Source: Rusavskia elegans
Lineage: Eukaryota; Ascomycota; Lecanoromycetes; Teloschistales; Teloschistaceae
DNA: 44,633 nt
Direction of reading: 5' to 3'
Assembly: GCA_011316305.1 (NCBI GenBank)
Contig: SAUG01000174.1
Location: 1 to 44,633, forward strand
In this document: piece after piece, positions 43,592 to 44,633 of the stretch
How positions within the stretch are numbered: position 1 is the stretch's first letter
Layout of the letters: each line of letters begins with the position of its first letter
Made by a program: the position numbers and the translations under genes
Notes under the pieces: model-generated
The model's input: only the letters and a program-made list of their open reading frames with translations
What the model was told of the DNA's origin: nothing
Databases searched by the model: none

Positions 43592-44633
43592 TTTCTATGC
43601 GATGCGGATCGTGAGGATGCTGCGGTGGTGATACTTATGCGTTCGGTGACTGCGCTGCAGTGGATGCGTTTATGTCGTGTACATTGATATACAGCGGCGA
43701 GGTTCTCCTGGTGGCCAGCCGTTCAAGGTGAGAGTATTTTCGGACGATGTGGTCGAAGATGGCAAGACCCAGGTGTCCATTAAAAACATACTCTACAAAA
43801 TCGGGAATACACTATCATGCACCTTCAAAGAAAAAGACAGAGGGTAAGCATGCGTCTGGTGGAAGAAAGATAGACGAAAAGTGTCGAATCAAATCATCTT
43901 TCCACCTCCGGCTCTGCTCAGGTGAGTGAAAGATGTTGCTTGAGCTGTGGCGATTTCGAACGAATGCAGCTGTGATGGTATGAACGGCGAATATTCTCGT
44001 TGGTGCTACTGCGTCGTTGGGGGTATTGTGAGTAATGAATATGTCATGGTAGAGGAGAGGAAGACGTTGAAGTCAGGACGAAGTCGGATTAGTACCAGCT
44101 TGGTTAACTTGCTCAACCAGAGGAACCCACGGAATCCCACTCGGAGCCAACACATGGGGCAACGTTCGGTATGTGTCATACCACAATGGGCACCACTTAT
44201 TTGCTTCTCCCGCGGACAGTCAACAATGGTGGGCATCGGATGAAGACTTCATCTATAGAAAACAAGAGACAATCTTCTTGAGGGTCCAAAGATTCCTCCA
44301 TATATCTTTCCATCCGATCTACGAAACTTCATCAAAACAAAATTTTCCAATTTTCAGAGAACCAAATATCAGTCAAATTAGTAACCTCATTACTTTCGCA
44401 GCGTGCAACCACCAAAAAGAAAAAGAAAAACGCAACCGCAACCTGACCTCTATCAACTTCACCTCCCACGCCTGCAGCCGAATAGCTCTCAAATATACAT
44501 ACCCAGCGCACCCTCAGAACCAAGAACCTAGAGAAGTAGCACTCAAAAGAGTAAAATTCCATAAATCTCTGTATCCATACTCCTCATCCCTACCTCCCTC
44601 TGGTTTCCCCAACACCACAAAAAAAAAAAAAAA
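43592..44633. other. Right-end region, no firm gene, ends in poly(A)
   Basis: No gene can be supported in the last 1.04 kb. A minus-strand frame is open at 43638-43811 without an ATG. From about 44300 the plus strand becomes A/C-rich and pyrimidine-patched, which would suit a promoter or 5' UTR of a gene to the right. The window ends in a run of 15 A, which may be an assembly end. Confidence 0.45.

Noticed and set aside
43710..43929. Plus-strand frame reading FKVRVFSDDVVEDGKTQVSI
   Set aside because: It looks protein-like over about 40 codons, but has no ATG or convincing splice context, and two minus-strand frames over the same bases look equally plausible.
1..44633. tRNA, rRNA or CRISPR features
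   Set aside because: No B-box plus cloverleaf, rRNA core or spaced direct-repeat array was recognised on reading either strand; a tRNA scan was not possible.

Overview
The window looks like nuclear DNA of a filamentous ascomycete (Pezizomycotina). Most genes carry 1 to 5 short introns (about 48-80 bp) with GTAAGT/GTATGT-type donors, CTRAY-like branch points and YAG acceptors. Recognisable proteins match the usual ascomycete set (Mak21, Erb1, Sas10, Tsc10, Gcv1, an Mtr-type permease, Rpl9, a DUF3405 protein, a CYP52-like P450, a STAND-N/ankyrin protein). I cannot fix the class from sequence alone. All gene models were spliced by eye; every splice junction used keeps the reading frame, and the joined proteins match family motifs.

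Layout. 1-10 kb: a short inverted-repeat element (32-303), then three ribosome-biogenesis genes (MAK21, ERB1, SAS10) and the sphingolipid gene TSC10, which shares a 123-bp divergent promoter with SAS10. 10-17 kb: an acyl-CoA dehydrogenase, a membrane-anchored hotdog thioesterase and the mitochondrial glycine-cleavage T protein GCV1. 17-26 kb: a minus-strand run of an Mtr-type amino-acid permease, an MFS transporter, ribosomal protein RPL9 and an ethanolamine kinase. 26-35 kb: a CLC chloride/proton exchanger, an AT-rich TA-flanked MITE (29591-30100), a Mid2-like single-pass membrane protein and a DUF3405 protein. 35-44.6 kb: a CYP52-like P450, a repeat-bearing intergenic region, a STAND-N/ankyrin protein, APS kinase and a small unrecognised two-exon gene. 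The window ends in a poly(A) run.

Functionally this is mostly housekeeping DNA. The 60S (MAK21, ERB1, RPL9) and SSU-processome (SAS10) genes could be co-regulated: AACCCTAA/telobox-like motifs sit just upstream of ERB1 and SAS10. TSC10 and EKI1 belong to lipid synthesis, GCV1 to one-carbon metabolism and APS kinase to sulfate assimilation. The more accessory-looking parts are the two MITE-like elements, the tandem repeats at 25.9 and 38.3 kb, the P450 and the ankyrin gene. I saw no secondary-metabolite cluster, virus, CRISPR array or clearly new multi-gene system. The most unusual observation is that both introns of SAS10 appear to be GC-AG introns.
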